From positions 1-59,536 of the forward strand of contig NZ_CAAF010000081.1 of the NCBI RefSeq assembly GCF_000359125.1: a DNA stretch of 59,536 bases, given 5' to 3'. Below the pieces are notes generated by a model. That model was not told the origin of the DNA. It ran no database searches and was given only the letters and a program-made list of their open reading frames with translations. The translations under genes were made by a program, and so were the position numbers. Below, piece by piece: positions 27,274 through 35,739 of the stretch (positions within the stretch are counted from its first letter, which is position 1; each line of letters begins with the position of its first letter). The DNA is from Mesorhizobium sp. STM 4661. GTDB lineage: Bacteria; Pseudomonadota; Alphaproteobacteria; Rhizobiales; Rhizobiaceae.

Positions 27274-28767
27274 TCAATTGGTAGCGCCGCCGGCGCGCAG
27301 TTTGCCGATCGTGCCGGTGGTGCTCTTGCCGGCGACGAGGTCGACCAGCACGACGCGCCCGCCGGCCTTCTGCACCACATCGGCGCCGACCACGGTGTCG
27401 ACGGTATAGTCGGCGCCCTTGACCAGTATGTCGGGCAGCAGGGCTTCGATCAGCGCCAGTGGCGTGTCCTCTTCGAAGACGACGACGGCGTCGACCGAGG
27501 CAAGCGCGGCCAGCACGCAGGCGCGGTCATGCTCATTGTTGACCGGACGCCCCGGCCCCTTCAGCCGCCGCACCGAGGCGTCGCTGTTGAGACCAAGAAC
27601 CAGCCGGTCGCACTGGCTGCGCGCCGCATGCAAAAGGCTGACATGGCCGGCATGCAATATGTCGAAGCAGCCATTGGTGAAACCGACGCTCAAGCCCTCG
27701 TTCTTCCACGTCGCCCCCAGCCTTGCGACGGCGGCGGCATCGAGGATCGCACTGTGATGAGCGACCGGTCCATGCGAGCGAAACAGCGCGCCGGTCAATT
27801 CCTCGACCGTCAACCGCGCAGTGCCCCGCTTTCCCACCACCACGCCCCCCGCGGCATTGGCGAGGGAGGCGGCCATGAAGCGGTCGGCGCCTGCCGCAAG
27901 CGCCAACGCAAAGGTCGCGATGACGGTGTCGCCGGCGCCTGAAACGTCGAACACTTCCCGCGCCTGCGTGGCGATATGCCGGGCATCCTCCGCACCGACG
28001 ACGCTCATGCCCTTTTCGCTGCGCGTCGCGACGACGTAGTCGAAGCCATGCGCCGAAATCAGCTCACGCGCCGCAGTGACGATCTCGTCGTCGGCAAACA
28101 CCGCGCGTCCGACCGCTTCGCCGAGTTCCTTGCGATTGGGCGTGATCGCGGTCGCCCCGGCATAGCGCGCATAGTCGCGGCCCTTCGGATCGACCAGAAC
28201 CGGCTTGCCCGCTTCACGGCAGATCGAGATCAGTTCGCCGGCGACGCCGTCGTGCAATATGCCCTTGCCGTAATCGGACAGGATGACGATGTCGGCTTGC
28301 GCCAGTGCTGCGCGGACATGCCGGATCAGCGTCGCTCGCTCGGCGTCGCCCAGCGGCTTGATTTCCTCCTCGTCGAAGCGCAGCACCTGCTGGTTGAGCG
28401 CGCTGAAGCGGCTTTTCGACGAGGTCATGCGCTCGCGGCCCCGCGCAAGGCCATCGGTCCCGACGCCCAGCTCTCCCAGCATGCCTATCAGATTGTTGCC
28501 GGCATGGTCGTCGCCGATCACTGAAACCGGTATGGCTGCAGCGCCGAGCGAAACGATGTTGGAGACAACATTGCCGGCGCCGCCCATCGCCAGCATCTCG
28601 CCGCGCCCATGCAGCACGGGGATCGGTGCTTCAGGCGAAATCCGCTCGATCACGCCGTTGACGAAGCGGTCGAGGATGAAGTCGCCGACCACCAGCACGG
28701 TGACACTGCCGAACCGCGAAATGGCGCGGTGCAAGGGTTCGGGAGAAGGCGGATTGTGCTTGATCAT
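27274..28767 (-). CDS. hldE: Bifunctional heptose 7-phosphate kinase / heptose 1-phosphate adenylyltransferase
   Basis: Two enzymes in one chain of 497 residues. The N-terminal ribokinase-like part (1-330) phosphorylates C1: VLVVGDFILDRFVNG, AMGGAGNVVSNIVSLGAA and the catalytic FDVSGAGDTVIATFALAL. The C-terminal nucleotidyltransferase (from about 355) has VGFTNGCFDILHAGHVSLLH, with the HxGH motif, and LNSDASVRRLKGPGRPVN. Length matches E. coli HldE (477) with a slight extension. Start ATG 28767; the ribosome site is weak. First gene of the hldE-gmhA-gmhB operon. Confidence 0.96.
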   Translation of the reverse strand: MIKHNPPSPEPLHRAISRFGSVTVLVVGDFILDRFVNGVIERISPEAPIPVLHGRGEMLAMGGAGNVVSNIVSLGAAAIPVSVIGDDHAGNNLIGMLGELGVGTDGLARGRERMTSSKSRFSALNQQVLRFDEEEIKPLGDAERATLIRHVRAALAQADIVILSDYGKGILHDGVAGELISICREAGKPVLVDPKGRDYARYAGATAITPNRKELGEAVGRAVFADDEIVTAARELISAHGFDYVVATRSEKGMSVVGAEDARHIATQAREVFDVSGAGDTVIATFALALAAGADRFMAASLANAAGGVVVGKRGTARLTVEELTGALFRSHGPVAHHSAILDAAAVARLGATWKNEGLSVGFTNGCFDILHAGHVSLLHAARSQCDRLVLGLNSDASVRRLKGPGRPVNNEHDRACVLAALASVDAVVVFEEDTPLALIEALLPDILVKGADYTVDTVVGADVVQKAGGRVVLVDLVAGKSTTGTIGKLRAGGATN

Positions 28768-28928
28768 GTCATTTGCAACGCGCGGGAGAAGCCGATCTCG
28801 ATGTTCTTGGAAACGTTTGCCGAAACAATGAACCGGTAGGTCGGTTTTTCATGGCGAAGCCGATATACCGCAATTCCACACAGTGCAACGGCAGGCGGCG
28901 GGCGGTCCGGCCAACGCCGGTTGGCGGA

Positions 28929-29561
28929 TCAGCTTTTCTGCAAGGCGACATGAACGCCCAATCCGACGAGCACCGCGCCGCCGGCCCGCCGCATCAGGCG
29001 CTGCGCCTGGCTGGAGCGCCGCAACCTGCCGACCACGGCGCCGGCCAGGAACACGCACACGACATCCGCCGAGGAAAACATCAGATTGACCACCGTTCCA
29101 AGCACGACGAACTGCAGCCAAACGGGAAACGCCGCCGACGCATCGACGAATTGCGGCAGGAACGCCATGAAGAAGATCGCCGTCTTGGGATTGAGCACCT
29201 CGACGGTGATGCTCTCGAAGAAGGCACGGCGGGCGGATTTCGGCTCAATGCCCGGGATGACGGCATCGCCTTCCGCCCTGGCGCGCAACAGCGAGATGCC
29301 CAGCCAGATCAGATAGAGCGCACCGGCCAGCTTGACCGCCACGTAGAGCGTCGGCACGGCATGGAAGAGCACTGATAGACCCGCGGCGGCGGCGATGACA
29401 TGCACATAGCCGCCAAGATGAATACCGAACGCCGCCGTCAGGCCGGACCACCGCCCGCGCGCCATGGTCTGCGCGGCGGCATAAAGCATGGCCGGCCCAG
29501 GAATATAGGCGAAGATCGCGGTCGTGGCGAAGAAGGCAATAAGCAGTTCGCTCGACGGCAT
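28929..29561 (-). CDS. LysE/RhtB family exporter
   Basis: 210 residues with six predicted membrane helices, the family's usual size. Motif near the N-terminus: FAYIPGPAMLYAAAQTMARG, followed by LTAAFGIHLGGYVHVIAAAA and LAGALYLIWLGISLLRA. Members export amino acids or homoserine lactones; the substrate is unknown. It sits between the two halves of the heptose gene set and shares direction with hldE, but a 161-nt gap and unrelated function suggest independent transcription. Confidence 0.9.
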   Translation of the reverse strand: MPSSELLIAFFATTAIFAYIPGPAMLYAAAQTMARGRWSGLTAAFGIHLGGYVHVIAAAAGLSVLFHAVPTLYVAVKLAGALYLIWLGISLLRARAEGDAVIPGIEPKSARRAFFESITVEVLNPKTAIFFMAFLPQFVDASAAFPVWLQFVVLGTVVNLMFSSADVVCVFLAGAVVGRLRRSSQAQRLMRRAGGAVLVGLGVHVALQKS

Positions 29562-29748
29562 TTGTCTTGCTCCTTCGCGATCCCGGTCGTCGGCTTGCCG
29601 ACTGGCCCGGCGGATCGGCGACTGAAGCGAGAGCTTTACGGCGGCACTGTGGCAACTGCCCAGCCGACGCCTGCCAACGTGTTTTATCGACAGCCCCGCC
29701 AGCCTCCCCTATAAGGGCCGGAATCGGCAGACGAAACCGGAGGCCTTC

Positions 29749-30699
29749 ATGATCATCGTCACGGGCGGCGCCGGTATGATCGGCTCCAATATCGTCGCCG
29801 CGCTCAATGCCGAAGGCCTCAGCGACATTCTCGTCGTCGACGATCTCACCGACGGCCACAAGATCGCCAACCTCGCCGATCTCCAGATCGCCGACTATCT
29901 CGACAAGGACGATTTCCTGGCCCGGCTGGAGGCGGGCGACCTGGGTCGCATCGAAGCCGTCTTTCACCAGGGGGCCTGCTCGACCACCACGGAGTGGAAC
30001 GGCAGGTTCATGATGGAGGTGAACTACACCTGGTCGAAACGGCTGCTGCATGCCTGCCTCGCACTGCGCGTGCCCTTCCTCTATGCCTCCTCGGCTTCCG
30101 TCTATGGCGACGGCGCCGAGTTTCGCGAGGATCCGCAATGCGAACGGCCACTCAACGTCTATGCCTATTCCAAGAAATTGTTCGACGATTATGTCCGCCG
30201 CACAGTATTTGATACCGATCATTCGCAGGTGGCGGGCCTGCGCTATTTCAACGTCTACGGACCGCGCGAGGCGCATAAGGGGGCCATGGCCTCGGTCGCC
30301 TTCCATCTGTTCAACCAGGTCGAGCAGGGCCAGAATCCGAAGCTGTTCGGCGCCCATGACGGTTTCGGACCCGGCGAGCAGAGCCGCGATTTCATCCATG
30401 TCGGCGATGTCGCCGACGTCAATCTGTGGCTGTGGAAGCGTGGCTCGAGCGGCATCTTCAATTGCGGCACCGGCCGGGCGCAACCGTTCCGCGCCATTGC
30501 CGAAACCGTGATCGACACGCTGGGCCAAGGGCAGATCGAATTCATCGACTTCCCCGACCACCTCAAGGGCAGCTACCAGAGTTTTACGCAAGCTGATATG
30601 TCCCGGTTGCGCGCAGCCGGCTACAATGGCCAATTTCGCACAGTGGAAACCGGCGTTAGAGACTATGTCGAATGGCTGAAAGCCCAACGATCCTCGTGA
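29749..30699 (+). CDS. hldD: ADP-L-glycero-D-manno-heptose 6-epimerase
   Basis: Epimerises C6 of ADP-D,D-heptose to the L,D form used in LPS. 316 residues, close to E. coli HldD (310). SDR fold: NADP-binding TGGAGMIGSNIVAALN at the N-terminus, the specific HQGACSTTTEWNG segment, SSASVYG with catalytic Ser, and YAYSKKLFDDYV with Tyr and Lys. LRYFNVYGPREAHKG is also typical of HldD. First gene of hldD-waaF-waaC; its end overlaps waaF by 28 nt. Confidence 0.96.
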   Translation: MIIVTGGAGMIGSNIVAALNAEGLSDILVVDDLTDGHKIANLADLQIADYLDKDDFLARLEAGDLGRIEAVFHQGACSTTTEWNGRFMMEVNYTWSKRLLHACLALRVPFLYASSASVYGDGAEFREDPQCERPLNVYAYSKKLFDDYVRRTVFDTDHSQVAGLRYFNVYGPREAHKGAMASVAFHLFNQVEQGQNPKLFGAHDGFGPGEQSRDFIHVGDVADVNLWLWKRGSSGIFNCGTGRAQPFRAIAETVIDTLGQGQIEFIDFPDHLKGSYQSFTQADMSRLRAAGYNGQFRTVETGVRDYVEWLKAQRSS

Positions 30700-31679
30700 T
30701 CGGCCCACGCTGGGTGGGCGACATGGTCATGGCGCAGTGCCTGTTCTCGGCGCTGAAGGAGCTTCACCCGAATGCCGCGATCGATGTGCTGGCGCCGGCA
30801 TGGGCGGCACCGCTGGTCGCACGCATGCCCGAGATACGCCAGCAGATCGACTTGCCGCTGAAATCCGGCGCGCTGGAGTTCCGCATCCGCCGGCGCTTCG
30901 GCCGGCTGCTGCGCGGCCGCTACGACATGGCCTATGTCATGCCGGGAAGCTGGAAGTCGGCGCTGATCCCCTTCTTTGCCCGCATTCCGCGCCGCGTCGG
31001 CAATTTGCGCGAAATGCGCTACGGCCTGCTGACCGACATCGTGCCGTTGCCCGACGCGGTGAAGCGGCGTACGGCGCAGGCCTATTTCGGCCTCGCCCAG
31101 GGCGGTACATTCCGCGCTCCAAGGCTAACCGTCGACGCAGCCAACCAGACGGCATTGCTCGGCCGGTTCGGGCTGGGGGTGAAGAAATTCGTCGCGCTGA
31201 TGCCCGGCGCCGAATTCGGACCGGCCAAACGCTGGCCGAGCGAACACTATGCCGGCCTTGCCCGCGACATGATGGTCAGGGGCCTGAAAGTTGCGCTGTT
31301 CGGGTCGAAGAACGACGCCGAGGTGACGGCGGAAATCGCAGCGCTGGCACCGGGTGTTGTCAACCTCGCCGGCAAGACCCGGCTGGAGGACGCCATCGAC
31401 CTGATATCAGCCGCCAGGCTGGCGGTGTCGAACGACAGCGGCCTGATGCATGTCGCCGCCGCGGTCGGCACGCCGATCGTTGCGGTCTACGGCTCGACCT
31501 CGCCCGACAACACGCCGCCGCTTGCCGAGCGCCGTGAACTGGTCTGGCTCGGCCTGTCCTGTTCGCCTTGCCACAAGAAGGTCTGCCCGCTCGGCCATCT
31601 CAATTGCCTGAAGACGCTCGAGGTCGCACGGGTCGCGGCGGCAGCGGATCGGTTGCTGGAAATGCCGGCCACCGCATGA
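30672..31679 (+). CDS. waaF: ADP-heptose:LPS heptosyltransferase II
   Basis: Adds the second heptose to the inner LPS core. 335 residues, GT-B fold of glycosyltransferase family 9. Typical elements: ILVIGPRWVGDMVMAQCL at the N-terminus, MPGAEFGPAKRWPSEHYAGL near residue 176 and NDSGLMHVAAAVGTPIVAVYG near 256, followed by CSPCHKKVCPLGHLNCL with its Cys cluster as in WaaF. Overlaps hldD at the start and waaC at the end (ATGA), so the three genes are translationally coupled. Confidence 0.94.
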   Translation: MAESPTILVIGPRWVGDMVMAQCLFSALKELHPNAAIDVLAPAWAAPLVARMPEIRQQIDLPLKSGALEFRIRRRFGRLLRGRYDMAYVMPGSWKSALIPFFARIPRRVGNLREMRYGLLTDIVPLPDAVKRRTAQAYFGLAQGGTFRAPRLTVDAANQTALLGRFGLGVKKFVALMPGAEFGPAKRWPSEHYAGLARDMMVRGLKVALFGSKNDAEVTAEIAALAPGVVNLAGKTRLEDAIDLISAARLAVSNDSGLMHVAAAVGTPIVAVYGSTSPDNTPPLAERRELVWLGLSCSPCHKKVCPLGHLNCLKTLEVARVAAAADRLLEMPATA

Positions 31680-32650
31680 AGGTGCTCATCGTCAAAACGT
31701 CCTCGATGGGCGACGTCATCCACACCTTTCCGTCCGTCGAGGATGCGCGCCGCAATCGGCCCGAAATATCGTTCGACTGGTGTGTGGAAGAGGCTTTTGC
31801 CGGCATCGTCGCCTTGCATCCGGCGATCGGCACCATCCACACCGTAGCGATCCGGCGCTGGCGCAAGAACTTGCTCGACCGCGGCACCTGGCGCGAGGCA
31901 GCGGGCCTGCGCCGCGCCTTGCGGACTTGTGGCTATGATCTCGTCATCGATGCGCAAGGCTTGCTTAAATCGGCTCTGGTGGCAAAGCAGGCCGCGGCGC
32001 CGATCGCCGGCTTCGACCGGACGAGCGCGCGCGAACCAACGGCCACCTTGTTTTATGATCGCCGCTTCGCCGTGCCGCGTGAACTGCATGCGATAGAACG
32101 CACAAGGCGGCTGTTCGGGCTGGCGCTCGGCTATGAGCCGGATCTTTCCGCGCTTGTTTCAGGCATTCAACCGCCGGCTGGCGGTTCTACCTTTGCCAGC
32201 GAAAAAAACGCCTTCCTGCTGCACGGCACCAGCCGCGAGGACAAGAAATGGCCGGTCGGCGACTGGGTCGAGACCGCCCGCCTTCTGGTCGAAAAAGGCA
32301 TCACACCGGTCACCACCTGGTCGAACCAAGCTGAAAAGGCGGTTGCCGAAGCGATCGCAAAGGCCATTCCGCGGACCGAACTGGTGCCGAAATCATCGCT
32401 TGCCGAGATCGCCGCGCTCATCGGCCGGTCAACGCTGGTGATTGGCGCCGACACCGGCCTCACCCATCTCGCCAGCGCCTTCGGCCTGCCGACCGTCGCC
32501 GTGTTCCTGGCGACCGAGCCAGGTCTGACAGGTCCGCGTGGACCGTTCTCGTCGACGCTTTTGGCCCCGCCCGGCGGCGGCATTGTGCCGGATGCCGTGA
32601 TGGCGGAAGCCGAAAGACTGCTAGAGCTCAAATCGCAAGCCGCGGCGTAG
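31676..32650 (+). CDS. waaC: ADP-heptose:LPS heptosyltransferase I
   Basis: Adds the first heptose to Kdo of the inner core. 324 residues from ATG 31676, which overlaps the waaF stop; a longer frame from 31568 is inside waaF. Family 9 features: VLIVKTSSMGDVIHTFPSVE at the N-terminus, IDAQGLLKSALVAK, LLHGTSREDKKWP and GADTGLTHLASAFGLPTVAV. GDVIHTFP is specific to WaaC compared with WaaF. Last gene of the unit, convergent with greA with only 5 nt between the stops. Confidence 0.94.
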   Translation: MKVLIVKTSSMGDVIHTFPSVEDARRNRPEISFDWCVEEAFAGIVALHPAIGTIHTVAIRRWRKNLLDRGTWREAAGLRRALRTCGYDLVIDAQGLLKSALVAKQAAAPIAGFDRTSAREPTATLFYDRRFAVPRELHAIERTRRLFGLALGYEPDLSALVSGIQPPAGGSTFASEKNAFLLHGTSREDKKWPVGDWVETARLLVEKGITPVTTWSNQAEKAVAEAIAKAIPRTELVPKSSLAEIAALIGRSTLVIGADTGLTHLASAFGLPTVAVFLATEPGLTGPRGPFSSTLLAPPGGGIVPDAVMAEAERLLELKSQAAA

Positions 32651-32655
32651 AGGCC

Positions 32656-33129
32656 CTAGATGAACTGCACCTGGACGATCTCATAACCCCGCGCGCCGCC
32701 GGGCGCGTTGACTTCGATCGCATCGCCGACCTCCTTGCCGATCAGGGCGCGGGCGATCGGCGAGGAGATCGAAATGCGGCCCGACTTCACATCCGCCTCC
32801 TGGTCGCCGACGATCTGGTAGGTCTTCTTCTCTTCCGTGTCCTCGTCGACCAGCACAACCGTGGCGCCGAACTTGACCTTGTCGCCGCTGAGCTTGGCGA
32901 CGTCGATCACCTCGGCGCGCGCGATGAAATCCTCGAGCTCGTTGACGCGGCCTTCATTGAGGCTCTGCGCCTCTTTCGCCGCGTGGTATTCGGCATTTTC
33001 GGAAAGGTCGCCATGCGAGCGCGCTTCGGAGATCGCCTCGATGATGCGCGGGCGCTCTTCCTGCTGACGCCAACGCAGTTCTTCCTTCAATGACGCGAAC
33101 CCCTCGCCTGTCATCGGGACCTTGTTCAT
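32656..33129 (-). CDS. greA: Transcription elongation factor GreA
   Basis: Stimulates cleavage of backtracked RNA by RNA polymerase. 157 residues, the standard length. N-terminal coiled coil with NKVPMTGEGFASLKEELRWR, and the basic-patch/tip residues in ARSHGDLSENAEYHAAKEAQ (the Asp/Glu pair of the tip). The C-terminal FKBP-like domain ends in GDAIEVNAPGGARGYEIVQV. Start ATG 33129; the longer reading to 33162 would enter the leader. A terminator in the leader (33192-33234) suggests premature termination control. Confidence 0.96.
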   Translation of the reverse strand: MNKVPMTGEGFASLKEELRWRQQEERPRIIEAISEARSHGDLSENAEYHAAKEAQSLNEGRVNELEDFIARAEVIDVAKLSGDKVKFGATVVLVDEDTEEKKTYQIVGDQEADVKSGRISISSPIARALIGKEVGDAIEVNAPGGARGYEIVQVQFI

Positions 33130-33191
33130 GATGCCTGACCTTTCCTGCCGCCACCCCCGCATTTTCGGGGATAACCTTGTCGATGGGGTAC

Positions 33192-33257
33192 AAAAAGAAA
33201 ACGGTCCGGCAGCCTCGGGCTAACGGAACCGTTTCACCACAATTTCCCAAGATATAG
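33192..33257 (-). promoter_or_regulatory. greA promoter and leader attenuator (GraL-like)
   Basis: CTATAT on the minus strand (33257-33252) is a perfect -10 box; the -35 is weak. Downstream, AAACGGT (33228-33234 complement) pairs with ACCGTTT (33198-33204 complement), with an inner AGCC/GGCT stem (33211-33221), followed by TTTTCTTTTT. That is an intrinsic terminator 60-100 nt before the greA ATG, giving a short RNA of about 55 nt if used. Confidence 0.6.
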
Positions 33258-33362
33258 CAATCTTTGCGCGGTTTTCACGCCCAAAAAGTCGGTTTTCAAA
33301 AATTCATCCGCCATTTGTGGAAATGCCGTTACGGCAGCGAGGCTGGCGGAGCGGGAGGCGAC

Positions 33363-33394
33363 AAAAAACCGGCCGCGATTGCTCGCGGCCGGTT
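33363..33394 (-). terminator. Intrinsic terminator of the TPR protein gene
   Basis: AACCGGCCGCG (33367-33377) and CGCGGCCGGTT (33384-33394) form an 11-bp stem around ATTGCT; on the minus strand it is followed by a run of six T. It separates the TPR gene from the greA promoter. Confidence 0.9.
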
Positions 33395-33414
33395 GAGAAG
33401 CGTTGGGGATAGAA

Positions 33415-33948
33415 TCAGCTCCTTATGAAACGGTCGATCTGCTCGGACAGCATGCCGTATTCGCGCGATCCCTTGCCGGTGCGCTTTTCAATCTCGCGGA
33501 GCTGTTCCTGGGCGCCGGCAAGGTCGCCGATCTGCAGATGCGCTTCGCCCAGATACTCGCGCACCAGCGTGTAATCGGGATCTATGCGCAGCGCTTCCTC
33601 GTAGTAGCCAAGACCGACGGTGACGCGGCCGGAATGGCGGTGCGAATAGCCGAGATAGTTGAGGATGCGCGGATCCTGCTTGTTGGCGGCCAGGCTGAGC
33701 ACGGCGATCGCCTCGTCATATCGTCCGGCCATCGCCAGGTCGTGGCCGGCCTCATAGATGTTGTCGTCGTCCAGCATGCCTTGCTGCGGTGGCACACATT
33801 TCTGCTTCTTCTTGTCCCAAACCTCACCCTTCTTGCACTTGGTGGTGGTTTCACCACCGCCACCGCCTTCACCGGCTGAAAACACCGGAACCGCAAACAG
33901 CGGCAGGGCGGCAACCGCCAGAACCTGGATCAGCAATCGTCTGCGCAT
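33415..33948 (-). CDS. Exported tetratricopeptide-repeat protein
   Basis: 177 residues; ATG 33948 has AAGGAGG 6 nt upstream. A signal peptide (MRRRLLIQVLAVAALPLFAV) is followed by a Gly-rich stretch and a short Lys-rich segment with two Cys (TKCKKGEVWDKKKQKCVPP). Two to three TPR units follow (about 65-160): AGHDLAMAGRYDEAIAVLSL, LNYLGYSHRHSGRVTVGLGY and YLGEAHLQIGDLAGAQEQLR. Probably a periplasmic scaffold for protein contacts; partner unknown. Its own promoter region is shared with the divergent DUF3775 gene. Confidence 0.88.
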   Translation of the reverse strand: MRRRLLIQVLAVAALPLFAVPVFSAGEGGGGGETTTKCKKGEVWDKKKQKCVPPQQGMLDDDNIYEAGHDLAMAGRYDEAIAVLSLAANKQDPRILNYLGYSHRHSGRVTVGLGYYEEALRIDPDYTLVREYLGEAHLQIGDLAGAQEQLREIEKRTGKGSREYGMLSEQIDRFIRS

Positions 33949-34173
33949 CGAAGCCTCCTTGAAAAGAACAATGCAACACTAACGCCGGGCGAAGGCCGTT
34001 TCATCCCGCAAAAGCCAGGAACCGACAACCAACCGCCCGCTCCTCGAACTCCGATCGAAGCCGACATGCCGACAGGCCCGCCGGAGTTTGCCAATGGTAA
34101 AGACTGTGAGCGAACGTGACGTGACGCGCGCTGCAAATTCGCTATCATAAAACGGAGTATGCGGAGAAGGCCA

Positions 34174-34599
34174 GTGCAGCAGCGCCTTGAAAGGGAATGG
34201 GAGCTTTCGATCGGTCCCGACACCGTGCGCCTGTTCATCCTCAAGGCAAAGGCGCTCAGCGCCGCCGTCAACGAAGACTATGCCGATGGCGCCGAGCACG
34301 AGATAGAACTCGACGGGCAGGCGCACGACAACCACCATCATGACGGCCTGGCCGAGGAAAGTTCGGAAAACCTCACCGAGGAAGAACTGCGCGAACTGAT
34401 CAACGACCTCAATGTCGACGAGGCCGCCGAGCTCGTGGCACTCGCCTGGGTCGGCCGCGGCGACTATGACGCCTCGGAATGGGCGGACGCGCTGGCGGAC
34501 GCGCGCGAGCGCGCCAACAAACGAACCGCCAAATACCTGCTCGGCATGCCGCTGCTCGCCGACTGGCTGGAGGAAGGGCTGGAAGCCATCGGCGCGTAA
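34174..34599 (+). CDS. DUF3775 family protein
   Basis: 141 residues. GTG 34174 is preferred because GGAGAAGG lies about 5 nt upstream; the in-frame ATG 34159 has its purine stretch too close. Acidic and helical: LSIGPDTVRLFILKAKALSA, a His-rich acidic loop (QAHDNHHHDG), then LTEEELRELINDLNVDEAAE, LVALAWVGRGDYD and YLLGMPLLADWLEEGLEAIG. DUF3775 is recalled as a conserved alphaproteobacterial family without known function. Alone on its strand before the extensin gene. Confidence 0.85.
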   Translation: MQQRLEREWELSIGPDTVRLFILKAKALSAAVNEDYADGAEHEIELDGQAHDNHHHDGLAEESSENLTEEELRELINDLNVDEAAELVALAWVGRGDYDASEWADALADARERANKRTAKYLLGMPLLADWLEEGLEAIGA

Positions 34600-34674
34600 C
34601 GCTGGCGTCACCGATCGTGATCGGCCCACCCCTCATTTCAGGCAACTTCCACAGTCGCCCGCCGTTAGGGACGA

Positions 34675-35622
34675 ATGGCGGCGCTGACCCTTTTGAGATT
34701 GGCCGGATTGAGCAGAGCGGCGCTGACTTTGGCGGCGACCCTGCTTGCCGGAGCGGCCTTGGCCAAAGCACCGAAACTGCCTGAAACCGTACCCGTCCCG
34801 GTGCTCAATCAATCGCAGCCAGCGCAAGAAGACGCTCCGGCCGACGTGCCGGTGCCCGAGCCGCGCCCCGCTGACGCGCCAAAGCCCGATCAGCAGGAGC
34901 CACCGGCGAGCGCTCCAAAGCCGACCGAAAAGCCCGGGCCGACCGAAAAGCCGGTTGAAGCGGAACCCGAGGCGCAACCGCCCACGATCGCCCCGCAACC
35001 GCCGGAGAAGCCGGACGAGGCGCAAGAGAAAAAAATGCAGCCCGATCCGCGCTCGGCCGACGTGCCGGATGAGAAAATGCCGGACGAGGAGCTTGCCTGT
35101 CGGCGGCGGCTGAAATCGATGGGCGTCGACTTCGAGGAACACAAGCCCGAGCACAATCCGGAAATCGGCTGCTCGATCCCCTATCCGATCACGCTGAAGA
35201 CGCTCGGCAAATCGATCGCCATCGGCCCGCAAGCCGAGCTGAACTGTGAAATGGCCGAGGCTGCCGCGCGCTTTGCCGCCGATGTCATCCAGCCGGCGGC
35301 CAAGGCCGAGTTTGGCGCCGACCTCAGGTCGATCAGCCAGGCATCCGCTTTTGTCTGCCGGCCGCGCCACGGCACCCGGAAACTGTCGGAACACGCCTTC
35401 GGCAACGCGCTCGACATATCAAGCTTCACCCTTTCGGACGGCAAGAAGATCGAAATTGGCCCGGCGCCGCCGGAGAAGGACGGCAAGTTCCTCAATGCCG
35501 TGCGCAAGGCAGCCTGCGGGCCATTCAAGACCGTGCTGGGGCCAGGCGCCGATCCCGACCATGCCTTGCATTTCCATTTCGACCTCGAACCACGCCGCAA
35601 TGGCGGCACCTTCTGCCAGTAG
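34675..35622 (+). CDS. Extensin-family protein with proline-rich region
   Basis: 315 residues. After a signal-like hydrophobic N-terminus (LSRAALTLAATLLAGAALA), residues about 35-135 are Pro/Glu/Lys-rich (VPEPRPADAPKPDQQEP and similar), probably spanning the cell wall. The C-terminal domain (about 140-315) is the bacterial extensin-like domain with four or more Cys and a likely metal site: SEHAFGNALDISSF and DPDHALHFHFDLEP, like LAS/VanY-type zinc peptidases. A peptidoglycan-cutting role is inferred from the fold. The next gene encodes a paralogue. Confidence 0.88.
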   Translation: MAALTLLRLAGLSRAALTLAATLLAGAALAKAPKLPETVPVPVLNQSQPAQEDAPADVPVPEPRPADAPKPDQQEPPASAPKPTEKPGPTEKPVEAEPEAQPPTIAPQPPEKPDEAQEKKMQPDPRSADVPDEKMPDEELACRRRLKSMGVDFEEHKPEHNPEIGCSIPYPITLKTLGKSIAIGPQAELNCEMAEAAARFAADVIQPAAKAEFGADLRSISQASAFVCRPRHGTRKLSEHAFGNALDISSFTLSDGKKIEIGPAPPEKDGKFLNAVRKAACGPFKTVLGPGADPDHALHFHFDLEPRRNGGTFCQ

Positions 35623-35739
35623 ACGAACGCCGCTAGCGAAGGTCGCGCCGCAATTCAGCCGCAGGCGTGAACGCCGACGCTGATCTTTCCTTTACCGTTG
35701 ATCGTTAAAATCCCGACTATCTGGAAAGGGATTCCGCCG

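Noticed and set aside
28768..28928. Possible small RNA between hldE and the LysE-type gene
   Set aside because: No promoter pair or terminator could be found there.
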